A stretch of DNA of 6,812 nucleotides from Candidatus Shapirobacteria bacterium CG09_land_8_20_14_0_10_38_17 (GCA_002774085.1 PEZH01000043.1:1-6812), one strand, 5' to 3'. Counted from the first letter of the stretch, positions 1 to 6,642 are shown. A program made the numbers and translations. Notes: generated by a model from the sequence alone, not told the origin.

Positions 1-3000
1 CTAAAAATTCTCGTAAAACCTTAGCAATCCCATCGGCTAACGAACGCACTTTTTCTCTCCCAAAACCAATACTCTGACTGCCACCAATGCCGCCCAACTG
101 ATCAACTATCTGTTTTAAAACTTCTCGAGGAACAGTATTGGAGGCAATTCGTAAATTAAGGGAAATAAGCCGACCAATTGCCTCTGCATCAGCGGCAATA
201 TCGGAGCCAACCTTACCGACATTGACAAAAACTTCCAAGGGCTCATCATCGCCATTTTGATTAATAGTGATAAAGGCAGTCCCTACCGGCGTTTCTACCC
301 GATAAGTCGCTCCCACCGCTCGTCGAGGCCGCGGCTTAATCACCAATGCCGGCTTTTCTTCCTGCTTCTCCTTAACTCCAGAATACAAAACCTGTTCTTT
401 CTTACAACCATCGCGAAAAACAGTAATCCCTAAACAACTAGTTTTGTAAGATAAAAGATATGCTTTTTTAACATCCTCTATCTTGGCAGAATTGGGAAAG
501 TTAATGGTCTTAGATACAGCATTATCAGTCCACTTCTGAAAAGCCGCCTGCATCAAAATATGGTCTCGATAAGAAATTTCATGAGCAGTAACAAAAACTT
601 TCCTCACTTTCTCTGGTATTCCCTTTAAATTTCCCAACGTTCCCTTTCTTATCACCTCTTGGATAATTCCCTCTGTCAAACCATATTTTTGCGCCGCCTG
701 TTTAAAATAGGGATTAATAAAAGTTAATTCGCGCCCATTGGCTTTATGTTTAAAGGCAAGAGCAAAAGCAGGCTCAACACCAGAAGAACAATCGGCAATA
801 ATGCTAATTGATCCTGTTGGAGCAACGGTAGTAAGTGTGGCGTTGCGAAGAGGAGCTTCATCTTTATAAATACTTTTTCCAAAGTTGAGAAAAGGCCCCC
901 TGTCTTTAGCCAAATTCTGGCTGGCTAAATGAGCTTCATCATGCACAAACTTCATTATTTTTCTTCCCAATTCCCTTGCCTCTTTAGAATCATAAGGAAT
1001 TTCTAAAGAAAAAAGCAAGTCCGACCAGCCCATTATCCCTAAACCAATACGACGGTTCAAGCCAGTAGCTTTTCGAATTTCCTCTATAGGATAAGGATTT
1101 GCTTCTATCACATCGTCTAAAAACCGTACCGCCAAATAAATAGTTTTTGCTAACTTTTCCCAATTAATTCTCTTATTTAAGTCCTTACTTTTCCGCCCCC
1201 GTTCTGATTTAATAAAATGAAGAAGGTTAATACTCCCCAAATTACACGATTCATTGGGATAAAGTGGCTGTTCGCCACAATTATGGATTAAGACCCCATT
1301 GGCAAAAAAGGCATTAGCTCCGGGCACCGAAAGATCATAAACTTTTTCTTTTTGCCCCGTGTTTTCCACCAAAAAAACCTTATCTTTAAAATCACGCCGG
1401 TAAACTCCCTGTTTTTTTATCGCTTCTATTTGTTCAGAGTGAACTTTATTCCAAAAGCCAACTTTTTTAATAAAGGTAATTAAGTTTTGCCGGCTAATAT
1501 TAATCTCGAAACAAATCCCATCAGTTAAATAATCCCTCTTTTCTCCTTTAATATTTTGATAAGTAAATGTCCACCGGGGGGAACGAGAGCGATCATAAAT
1601 CTTGCTAAAAATCCCCAAGTTTAAGAGAAGTAATTGAACTTGCCTTAGCAGTTTTGGTGATTTAGAAGTAAGACGAATATATTTATTCCCCTTTTCCTTT
1701 TGATTAGCAATCGTCCCATCCGCGGTAAAAAGACCCTGGAGAAAACCGGCCACCGTCTCTTTAGGTGCTCCAAAAATGGCTGCCGGCACTTCTTTTTCGG
1801 CCGCTTTTACCGGCTTTACCCCTAATTTCTTAAAGAAATCTTTTAAATAAGCGCTGTGATAAGAAAGATGCCAAACTCCATTTTCTCTTTTAACCGGCTT
1901 GACCTTTCTCCCATACCATTGGTTGATAATTCCCGCTATCTCCTCCATCAAAAGTTTATTTTTCTCTCCAAAAGCAAAGCCAACCCGACCATTATCTTTA
2001 TCATCCCTAAGCCAACCATCACCAACCAGCAACCCTAAAACCAAACCCAACTCATAAGACCATTTTCGGGGGAAATTAAATCTATAAACTCTCCCGTTAT
2101 CACCCTGAACCTCATTTTTAATCTCAAAGGGAAGCTTTTTATTTTCAGAAAAGCCACCCTCTTGGGCTTGGAGATAAACTTGGTCCTCGCCGGCTTTCAG
2201 CTCGGAAAGTGCCACCCACCCTCGGGGGGTAAAAAATTGGTGGTCAGCAGTCGCCTTAACCACCACCCCTGATTCGGTAACCAGTTGCCAAACCTCTTTT
2301 TCCCCTCTTTCCCAAAAACTGTTCACTGCTTCGTAGGAAAAATCCTCTTTTCCAAGAACTTGATTGTCCACGAACACCGCCACTGGCTCTTTCTTCCGAA
2401 CTATCTGCCCAATGGAAAGCAAACCCCTATCAGTAGCTACTAAGGTTGAACTGACCAAACAAGGATTAGTTGATTCTAACGGCCCCATTGAGAGAACTGG
2501 ATTAGCTGGACTGAAATTAGCCTTATCAATAAAAAATAAACCAGGATCGCCTGTTTTCCAGGCCTGTTCGACAATTTGCCGGAAAACTTCAGAGGCATCT
2601 AATTTACCTACTTTCTTACCGGTATGGGGGTCAATTAAATTATATTTTCTTTTCTTCTCAACCGCTTTCATAAACTCATCGGTAATCGCCACCGAGATAT
2701 TAAAGTTAGTAATCCCACCCTTACTTTTACACTCAATAAATTCTAAAATATCAGGATGATCAACCCGCAAAATCCCCATATTAGCTCCGCGTCGCCGTCC
2801 CCCTTGTTTAATTTCATTGGTAGCGCTATTAAAAACGCGCATAAAAGAAACCGGTCCGGAAGCCACCCCGCTGGTGGAGCGAACAATGCTCCCCTTAGGC
2901 CGAAGTCTAGAGAAAGAGAAGCCCGTCCCTCCACCTGACTTATGAATCAAAGCCGCTCTTTTAACCGCTTCAAAAATACCTTCGATTGAATCTTCAATAG

Positions 3001-3346
3001 GCAAAACAAAACAAGCAGAATACTGCAGGCCATCACCTAAGCCAGCGTTCATTAAAGTCGGCGAGTTGGGAACAAAGTCACGACTAACCAAAAGTTTATA
3101 AAACTGCCGGACAACTTTCTCTAATTCCTGACTGGAAATATTAAAGTCTTTTTCAACTTGCCCAATAGCTTTAGCTACTCGATAACACATTTCCTCCGGC
3201 CTTTCGATTACCTCTCCTTTCTCATTTTTAACCAAATAGCGCTCTCCAAGCACGCGCTTTGCTTGTTGACTCCATTTACCGGCCGGCCAGCCACGAGGAA
3301 TTGAGTTTTTGGTCTTTTTCTTAACAACCATATTATTTTTAACCAC
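1..3346 (-). CDS. nrdJ: Class II (B12-dependent) ribonucleotide reductase, intein-containing, 3' end off window
   Basis: This enzyme reduces ribonucleotides to deoxyribonucleotides in the cytoplasm, using adenosylcobalamin to make a thiyl radical. The visible 1115 codons give 721 extein residues once the 394-residue intein (residues 296-689) is removed. Family signatures in order are NSPTLMNAG (94-102), SACFVLP with Cys112, SGGGTGFSFS (137-146), QGGRRRGANMG (181-191), N294-P-[intein]-Cys690-G-Glu692, ESCNLGSINL with Cys701, NRRIGLGIMGW (764-774), APTGSIS (842-848) and a TSCPD-like C-terminal domain from about 1011. By family knowledge, Cys690 is the radical cysteine in N-x-C-x-E, and Cys112 and Cys701 are the redox pair. 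Cys690 and Cys701 are 11 apart, as in known class II enzymes. No N-terminal ATP-cone is seen. The frame is still open at the left edge, so the usual short Cys-rich tail is not visible. I chose GTG at 3346 because an AGGTGG site lies 8 nt upstream and an in-frame TAG lies just before it. ATG at 3331 is the alternative but has no nearby Shine-Dalgarno site. The family call is very sure; the exact start is not. Confidence 0.95.
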   Translation of the reverse strand, partial: MVKNNMVVKKKTKNSIPRGWPAGKWSQQAKRVLGERYLVKNEKGEVIERPEEMCYRVAKAIGQVEKDFNISSQELEKVVRQFYKLLVSRDFVPNSPTLMNAGLGDGLQYSACFVLPIEDSIEGIFEAVKRAALIHKSGGGTGFSFSRLRPKGSIVRSTSGVASGPVSFMRVFNSATNEIKQGGRRRGANMGILRVDHPDILEFIECKSKGGITNFNISVAITDEFMKAVEKKRKYNLIDPHTGKKVGKLDASEVFRQIVEQAWKTGDPGLFFIDKANFSPANPVLSMGPLESTNPCLVSSTLVATDRGLLSIGQIVRKKEPVAVFVDNQVLGKEDFSYEAVNSFWERGEKEVWQLVTESGVVVKATADHQFFTPRGWVALSELKAGEDQVYLQAQEGGFSENKKLPFEIKNEVQGDNGRVYRFNFPRKWSYELGLVLGLLVGDGWLRDDKDNGRVGFAFGEKNKLLMEEIAGIINQWYGRKVKPVKRENGVWHLSYHSAYLKDFFKKLGVKPVKAAEKEVPAAIFGAPKETVAGFLQGLFTADGTIANQKEKGNKYIRLTSKSPKLLRQVQLLLLNLGIFSKIYDRSRSPRWTFTYQNIKGEKRDYLTDGICFEINISRQNLITFIKKVGFWNKVHSEQIEAIKKQGVYRRDFKDKVFLVENTGQKEKVYDLSVPGANAFFANGVLIHNCGEQPLYPNESCNLGSINLLHFIKSERGRKSKDLNKRINWEKLAKTIYLAVRFLDDVIEANPYPIEEIRKATGLNRRIGLGIMGWSDLLFSLEIPYDSKEARELGRKIMKFVHDEAHLASQNLAKDRGPFLNFGKSIYKDEAPLRNATLTTVAPTGSISIIADCSSGVEPAFALAFKHKANGRELTFINPYFKQAAQKYGLTEGIIQEVIRKGTLGNLKGIPEKVRKVFVTAHEISYRDHILMQAAFQKWTDNAVSKTINFPNSAKIEDVKKAYLLSYKTSCLGITVFRDGCKKEQVLYSGVKEKQEEKPALVIKPRPRRAVGATYRVETPVGTAFITINQNGDDEPLEVFVNVGKVGSDIAADAEAIGRLISLNLRIASNTVPREVLKQIVDQLGGIGGSQSIGFGREKVRSLADGIAKVLREFL
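1280..2461 (-). mobile_element. Intein with LAGLIDADG homing endonuclease, inside nrdJ
   Basis: This 394-residue in-frame insertion is predicted to excise itself from the reductase precursor and join the exteins, leaving ...ESTNP-CGEQPL.... Splicing blocks are all present (intein numbering): block A starting at Cys1 (CLVSSTLVATDRG); block B with TADH at 71-74 (Thr71, His74); block F around VYDLSVPGANAFFANG (374-389); and block G ending LIHN with penultimate His393 and terminal Asn394. Cys follows as the +1 nucleophile. Between blocks B and F lies a two-motif LAGLIDADG endonuclease: GLVLGLLVGDG (139-149, Asp148) and AGFLQGLFTADG (238-249, Asp248), about 100 residues apart as expected for a monomeric enzyme. 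The frame has no stop and both acidic residues are kept, so splicing and homing activity both look possible, though neither is shown. Boundaries come from the unbroken family motif N-P-C-G-E that results when the insert is removed. Its base composition does not differ obviously from the exteins. Confidence 0.95.
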
Positions 3347-3354
3347 AAAACATA

Positions 3355-3360
3355 CCACCT
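3355..3360 (-). promoter_or_regulatory. Shine-Dalgarno-like site of nrdJ
   Basis: On the minus strand this reads AGGTGG, one base from AGGAGG. It sits 8 nt before the GTG at 3346 but about 23 nt before the ATG at 3331, so it favours the GTG start. An out-of-frame ATG at 3352..3354 directly abuts the site and opens only a four-codon frame (ATG TTT TGT GGT TAA); that ATG is too close to the site to be its natural start. Confidence 0.6.
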
Positions 3361-3389
3361 AATTAAAAGCAGGCTGCATCAACAAAAAC

Positions 3390-3418
3390 GAGGATTTAGC
3401 GGGCAAGGACTAAAACTC
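3390..3418 (-). promoter_or_regulatory. Possible 5'-leader hairpin of nrdJ
   Basis: On the minus strand the arms GAG-TTTTAG and CTAAAT-C-CTC can pair as TTTAG/CTAAA plus GAG/CTC with a small internal loop around a loop of about 10 nt (TCCTTGCCCG). It would lie a few bases from the predicted transcript start and could act as a 5'-end stem, but the pairing is short and AT-rich and may be chance. No cobalamin riboswitch or other known leader motif is recognised; the leader of about 80 nt is too short for a B12 riboswitch. Confidence 0.25.
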
Positions 3419-3430
3419 TTCTATACATTC

Positions 3431-3460
3431 ATTAAAAACCACCTTTCACCCCCTTGTCAA
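3431..3460 (-). promoter_or_regulatory. nrdJ: Sigma70-like promoter of nrdJ
   Basis: The minus strand carries a perfect -35 TTGACA (3460..3455), an 18-nt spacer and a -10 TTTAAT (3436..3431; five of six matches to TATAAT). The predicted transcript start is near 3424, giving a leader of about 80 nt to the GTG at 3346. The promoter lies downstream of the long hairpin that probably ends helicase transcription, so nrdJ looks independently transcribed. No convincing pair of NrdR boxes is seen around it. Confidence 0.65.
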
Positions 3461-3486
3461 CAGGAAAAAATATATCAAAGAAGTAC

Positions 3487-3585
3487 AAAAATAAAAATTG
3501 CTTGATGTTTGAAATGCTCGAGACACTTGAATCGTCTAGCTCTTAATTACGTTTCCAGCGACTCAAGTCTCACACTTCAAGCAAT
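3487..3585 (-). terminator. Long bulged hairpin with U-rich tail after the helicase gene
   Basis: Read on the minus strand, an outer stem of 9 perfect pairs joins ATTGCTTGA (3585..3577) to TCAAGCAAT (3505..3497). After an asymmetric internal loop come GAGAC/GTCTC, then TTGAGTCG/CGATTCAA with one G-U and a 2-nt bulge, then CTGG/CTAG with one G-U, closing on a loop of about 15 nt (AAACGTAATTAAGAG). The 3' arm runs straight into TTTTATTTTTG (3496..3486). Its position just after the helicase stop and the U-rich tail fit a rho-independent terminator. However, the hairpin is much longer and more bulged than usual, so a small structured RNA or a degraded palindromic repeat is also possible. On the plus strand the U-tail is poor. 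Confidence 0.55.
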
Positions 3586-3590
3586 CTTAA

Positions 3591-3611
3591 CTTTTAGCTT
3601 TGGACTTTATT
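3591..3611. repeat. Degenerate heptamer array over the helicase stop codon
   Basis: On the plus strand the units CTTTTAG, CTTTGGA and CTTTATT follow each other in a 7-nt register. They resemble the CTTTTGA units inside the helicase gene at 5411..5435 and 6081..6108. The array overlaps the helicase stop codon (3607..3609). The units are degenerate, so the link to the other arrays rests on the shared CTTT start and 7-nt spacing only. Confidence 0.4.
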
Positions 3612-6600
3612 TCCAGGCATCGCAGATAATTCTATAGGGGCAAAAATCACACCAAAAACTCGGCCGGGGGGAAAAATTGCTTTTCTTAATCGCCTTAATT
3701 TTCTCTATTAATTCTTTTCTATCTTCTTTTATTCTCTCCAAACTTTTTCTAATTGACTTTTTCTGCCCATTAGCCAAAAAATAAAAAGTGCTGATGAGAT
3801 TTTCCGGTTTGGCACCCAAAATTCCCGAATCAATAGCCGCTAAAGCATAAACAGCCATTTGGGAACTATTTTCAACCTCTTTATCGGTGGTCATTTTTCC
3901 TGTTTTATAATCAATGATTTCCAAAATTTTCCCTCTTTTGTCCACCCGGTCAAAAATTCCCCCCACTTTAATCTTGGGAGTGAGGAAGAAAGTAAATCGT
4001 TTTTCCAAGAAAAGAGGCAGGTTTTGAAGACTAAATTCATCGCGGTAAAAATTTCTAAGCATTTCTCTTCCTTCTTCTTTAAGTCGCTTCTCATAAGCTT
4101 TGCTGGAAAAGCCAAAAGGTAACCAATTCTGCTCATATAAAGATAAAAGTGTTTCTAATCCTACCTTTTTAACCATCGCCTGTTTATAAAAAACAAATAA
4201 AGTTTGGTGAATAGCGGTACCGAAATTTTGTACCCCTGTTGGGGAGACAGGAATCCGCTGAATATAAGCATAGCGATACTGGGCGGGGCAATGCTCAAAA
4301 GTAGCAATCTGGGAAAAAGAAAAATAATTAATTGGGTGTTTCACCACTTCATTAGATTGAAGCGGCTCCTTCCCTGATTTAAAATGAAGTATAGGTAGTT
4401 GCTTAGCATTTGATATTTGATATTTGATATTTGATCTTTGATCTTTTTCCAACGCCTCAACTACAAAAGGAGAAATTTTATGAATCCGCTTACCTTCACC
4501 ATAATAATTGGCGGCGGTCAAAAAAAGCCGATCGGCCGCTCGCGTCATCCCCACATAAAAAAGGCGACGCTCCTCCTGCTGATGATAATCACCGCTGGGC
4601 AAAATTTCCTTAATTAAGCTTTGATGAAGAGGAATTTGCTCGCGCCGTTCATAAGTAGGAAAACGGCCCGAAATTAAATTAACCAAAAAAACTACCCGAA
4701 ACTCCAATCCTTTGGCCGAATGAACAGTCAAAATATTAACCCTATCATCCGAAAACCAGTCAACCTCCGAAGATAGAGGTGATTCTCCTAATTCTTGAGA
4801 AAGATTAATCCAATCCACTACCGCCGCCACAGAAGCATCCTCATGATCCAATTCATATTGACGCAATTTTTCAAAAAAGCGAGAAATATTTTGCGCCCGC
4901 TGCTCTTCGACAATCGAATCAATTTTAGCTATTTTTTTAAGTATTCCTGAGTCTTCCAAAAAATAATAAAGAATTTGTCCGGCAGTTTGCCTCTTTTTCA
5001 CCAACTCCAAATGGCGGTTTATCATCGCTACTATTTTAGATAAAATCTGCTGACCTTTCGGGCTAATAAAAGGTAACTTTATCTTATCAATAAATTCTTT
5101 TTCCCCCAAAATAATCTCTATTGTCTCAAGCAAGGATAATTTAATTTTTTTAGCAAAAATAACTACGGCAGCCAAATCTCGACCACTTAAACTAAAAATC
5201 TCCATTGTCAAAACTCGGTACATCGCCGGGTCGTTGGTAAAATCATTTAAAACCGCAAGATAGGCGATTATGTCTTTAACTTCGCTTTTCTTAAAAAGCA
5301 TCCCCGGACCTAAAAATTGATAGGGAATACCATAATAAGATAGGGCCTTAGCAAAAGGATCGGCATGATTATTAGCCCGCACCAAAATAGCAAAATCCTT
5401 CCAGCGCAAACTTTTGACTTTTGACTTTTGACTTTCAATTGCTTTTGCCACTGCCTCGGCTTCATCCTCTCCCTTTAAAGCATAAACAAATTCCACATCT
5501 TTCCCTAAACCGCGAGTACTTTGTAAATTTTTATTGATTCCCAATTTAGCCTCTAAAGTATCAGGGTTATTATATTGAATAAGCCGATAGGCACGATCTA
5601 AAATTTTTTGCGTTGAACGATAATTTTTTAGCAAAACCACTGACTGAGCCTGGGGGTAGTCTTCCATAAACTGAAGAATATTGGAAACTGCCGCGCCGCG
5701 AAATTTATAGATTGACTGTGAATCGTCAGAAACGACGGAGATACTGGGATTTGCCAAGGGTGGAGCCAAAAGCTTTAAAAGTTGATATTGGGCAATATTG
5801 GTATCCTGAAACTCATCAACTAAAATATATTTAAATTTTTTCCTGTATTCCGTTAAAATATTGGGCCGTTGACGAAAAAGCTTTAGAATATTGCCAATTA
5901 AATCACCAAAGTCCATTAAGCCCTCTTTCACTTTAATTCTTTCGTATTGTTGATAAGCCCGAGCTAACTCTAAATACTTTCTATTTTCTATCTTTTCCTC
6001 TTTCACTTTCCCGCCCAAAGCTTCGTATTGAGGCGGGTTCGCCATAATGTCCCGCCGATGGCAGGACTTTAGGCGAATAACTTTTGACTTTGAACTTTTA
6101 ACTGTTAATTGTCTTGCCCAAGCAAGATATTGACTAGGCAAAATATCTTCATCTTCCAGACGGGAAAAGTGATGGAGTAAGCCATCAATAAACTTAGTCG
6201 GATTGCCTAAGGGGCGAAAATAGACAAGTTTAAAATCAAAAAGATGGCGACGTAGTAATTGCACCGCTTCAGCCTGAGTCATCAGTCGATACCGTGGGTC
6301 CAAACCAATCTGAACCACCTCATTTTTTAAAACCCGATCGCAGAAAGCATGAAAGGTCATTATCCAAATATCGGTGTAACCGTAAGGAAGAGCCACATCC
6401 ACCCGTTCCTCCATTTCCCGGGCCGCTTTCTCGGTAAAAGTAAGCGCTAAAATTTCCGAAGTTTTCGCCCTACCCTGAGAGATCAAATATTTGATTCGCT
6501 CGGTAATTACCATTGTTTTGCCTGTGCCCGCACCGGCAACAATCAAAAGAGGTCCATTTTTATACCTAACCGCCTCTCTTTGCTCCTGATTAAGACTAAT

Positions 6601-6615
6601 TTTTTTATCACCCAT
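3607..6615 (-). CDS. UvrD/PcrA-type SF1A helicase fused to a Cas4/RecB-like PD-(D/E)XK nuclease
   Basis: The 1002-residue protein is predicted to translocate on single-stranded DNA 3'-5' using ATP, unwind duplex, and cut with a C-terminal nuclease, probably in DNA repair or end processing. Helicase motifs in order are the Q motif near Gln10; Walker A AGAGTGKT (27-34, Lys33); Ia LTFTEKAA (58-65); Ic TFHAF (87-91); DEFQD (267-271); motif III SDDSQSIYKFRGA (296-308, Ser where Gly is usual); NYRS (331-334); TVHSAKGLEF (630-639); and VI ending GMTRA (689-693). The nuclease (about 764-1002) has His803, Asp889, Asp902-Tyr-Lys904 and Gln919-x3-Tyr923. Cys776 plus Cys989, Cys992 and Cys998 are spaced like a 4Fe-4S staple. 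Lineage-specific inserts around 171-208, 394-402 and 725-736 are encoded by repeats. ATG at 6615 is preferred to TTG at 6618, because a -10 box would start the transcript at 6615-6617; no Shine-Dalgarno site is seen. It is not AddA or RecB proper, being shorter; a PcrA-like or CPR 'UvrD plus PDDEXK' protein is the best name. Confidence 0.93.
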   Translation of the reverse strand: MGDKKISLNQEQREAVRYKNGPLLIVAGAGTGKTMVITERIKYLISQGRAKTSEILALTFTEKAAREMEERVDVALPYGYTDIWIMTFHAFCDRVLKNEVVQIGLDPRYRLMTQAEAVQLLRRHLFDFKLVYFRPLGNPTKFIDGLLHHFSRLEDEDILPSQYLAWARQLTVKSSKSKVIRLKSCHRRDIMANPPQYEALGGKVKEEKIENRKYLELARAYQQYERIKVKEGLMDFGDLIGNILKLFRQRPNILTEYRKKFKYILVDEFQDTNIAQYQLLKLLAPPLANPSISVVSDDSQSIYKFRGAAVSNILQFMEDYPQAQSVVLLKNYRSTQKILDRAYRLIQYNNPDTLEAKLGINKNLQSTRGLGKDVEFVYALKGEDEAEAVAKAIESQKSKVKSLRWKDFAILVRANNHADPFAKALSYYGIPYQFLGPGMLFKKSEVKDIIAYLAVLNDFTNDPAMYRVLTMEIFSLSGRDLAAVVIFAKKIKLSLLETIEIILGEKEFIDKIKLPFISPKGQQILSKIVAMINRHLELVKKRQTAGQILYYFLEDSGILKKIAKIDSIVEEQRAQNISRFFEKLRQYELDHEDASVAAVVDWINLSQELGESPLSSEVDWFSDDRVNILTVHSAKGLEFRVVFLVNLISGRFPTYERREQIPLHQSLIKEILPSGDYHQQEERRLFYVGMTRAADRLFLTAANYYGEGKRIHKISPFVVEALEKDQRSNIKYQISNAKQLPILHFKSGKEPLQSNEVVKHPINYFSFSQIATFEHCPAQYRYAYIQRIPVSPTGVQNFGTAIHQTLFVFYKQAMVKKVGLETLLSLYEQNWLPFGFSSKAYEKRLKEEGREMLRNFYRDEFSLQNLPLFLEKRFTFFLTPKIKVGGIFDRVDKRGKILEIIDYKTGKMTTDKEVENSSQMAVYALAAIDSGILGAKPENLISTFYFLANGQKKSIRKSLERIKEDRKELIEKIKAIKKSNFSPRPSFWCDFCPYRIICDAWK
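4408..4442. repeat. Heptanucleotide tandem repeat at the helicase/nuclease junction
   Basis: On the plus strand there are four perfect ATTTGAT units and one CTTTGAT, with a partial sixth unit (CTTTTTC) after them. In the helicase frame it encodes a stretch like RSNIKYQISN (about residues 725-736), lying between helicase motif VI and the first nuclease motif, where the family has no conserved block. Because the unit is 7 nt, gain or loss of one unit would shift the frame. Read downstream, one shifted frame meets TAA almost at once and the other meets TGA after about two dozen codons. Confidence 0.85.
5411..5435. repeat. Heptanucleotide tandem repeat inside the helicase gene
   Basis: On the plus strand there are three perfect CTTTTGA units followed by a partial CTTT. 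In the helicase frame this encodes the Ser/Lys/Val-rich SQKSKVKS (about residues 394-402), just before the conserved WKDFAILVRAN block, where related helicases have a variable linker. Three units equal 21 nt, so the present number keeps the frame. Confidence 0.8.
6010..6067. repeat. Palindromic repeat-like element inside the helicase coding sequence
   Basis: Two adjacent inverted repeats are present. CCCGCC (6010-6015) pairs with GGCGGG (6032-6037) around a 16-nt loop. GTCCCGCC (6049-6056) pairs with GGCAGGAC (6060-6067) around a 3-nt loop, with one mismatch that becomes a G-U on the minus strand. The element is richer in GC than the gene around it and is translated as about residues 183-202, within a segment between the 1B region and the conserved LARAYQQYE block. 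It looks like an intergenic-type palindromic repeat that landed in frame. Confidence 0.6.
6081..6108. repeat. Degenerate heptamer array beside the palindromic element
   Basis: On the plus strand CTTTTGA, CTTTGAA, CTTTTAA and CTGTTAA follow in a strict 7-nt register. The array encodes Lys/Ser/Val-rich residues about 170-179 of the helicase and lies 13 nt from the palindromic element at 6010..6067. Together they account for a linker of roughly 35-40 residues that the helicase core does not need. The units share their consensus with the array at 5411..5435. Confidence 0.6.
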
Positions 6616-6623
6616 CAATAGAA

Positions 6624-6629
6624 AGTATA
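6624..6629 (-). promoter_or_regulatory. -10 box of the helicase gene, possibly giving a leaderless mRNA
   Basis: The minus strand reads TATACT (five of six matches to TATAAT), ending 8 nt before the ATG at 6615. With usual spacing the transcript would begin at 6615-6617, leaving no room for a Shine-Dalgarno site, and none is seen. No good -35 is present at 17-18 nt upstream, where the terminator arm lies, so the promoter is plausible but weak on sequence alone. Confidence 0.4.
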
Positions 6630-6642
6630 GTGTGTGATGTAT

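Noticed and set aside
1856..2938. Plus-strand open frames at 1856..2038, 2364..2759 and 2756..2938, and a short minus frame at 2743..2934
   Set aside because: They overlap nrdJ and its intein, which show continuous family motifs in the true minus-strand frame; none of the shadows has a recognisable domain or a start site.
3497..3585. Intergenic hairpin considered as a tRNA or SRP-type RNA
   Set aside because: It forms one long bulged stem without cloverleaf arms, and lacks the conserved T-loop or SRP motifs.
4408..4442. Tandem heptamers considered as a small CRISPR array
   Set aside because: Units are 7 nt, directly adjacent and without spacers; they are translated as part of the helicase.
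3859..4613. Open frames at 3859..4122 (+), 3891..4136 (-) and 4431..4613 (+)
   Set aside because: They lie wholly inside the helicase-nuclease gene in other frames and have no features of their own.
3606..6615. Cas4-like nuclease considered as part of a CRISPR adaptation locus
   Set aside because: The nuclease is fused to a helicase and there is no cas1, cas2 or repeat array in the window; RecB-type nucleases of this kind are common outside CRISPR.
6621..6640. NrdR-like half box (ACACTATA on the minus strand) near the helicase start
   Set aside because: Only one half matches, there is no second box at a fixed spacing, and it is not at the reductase promoter where NrdR would be expected.
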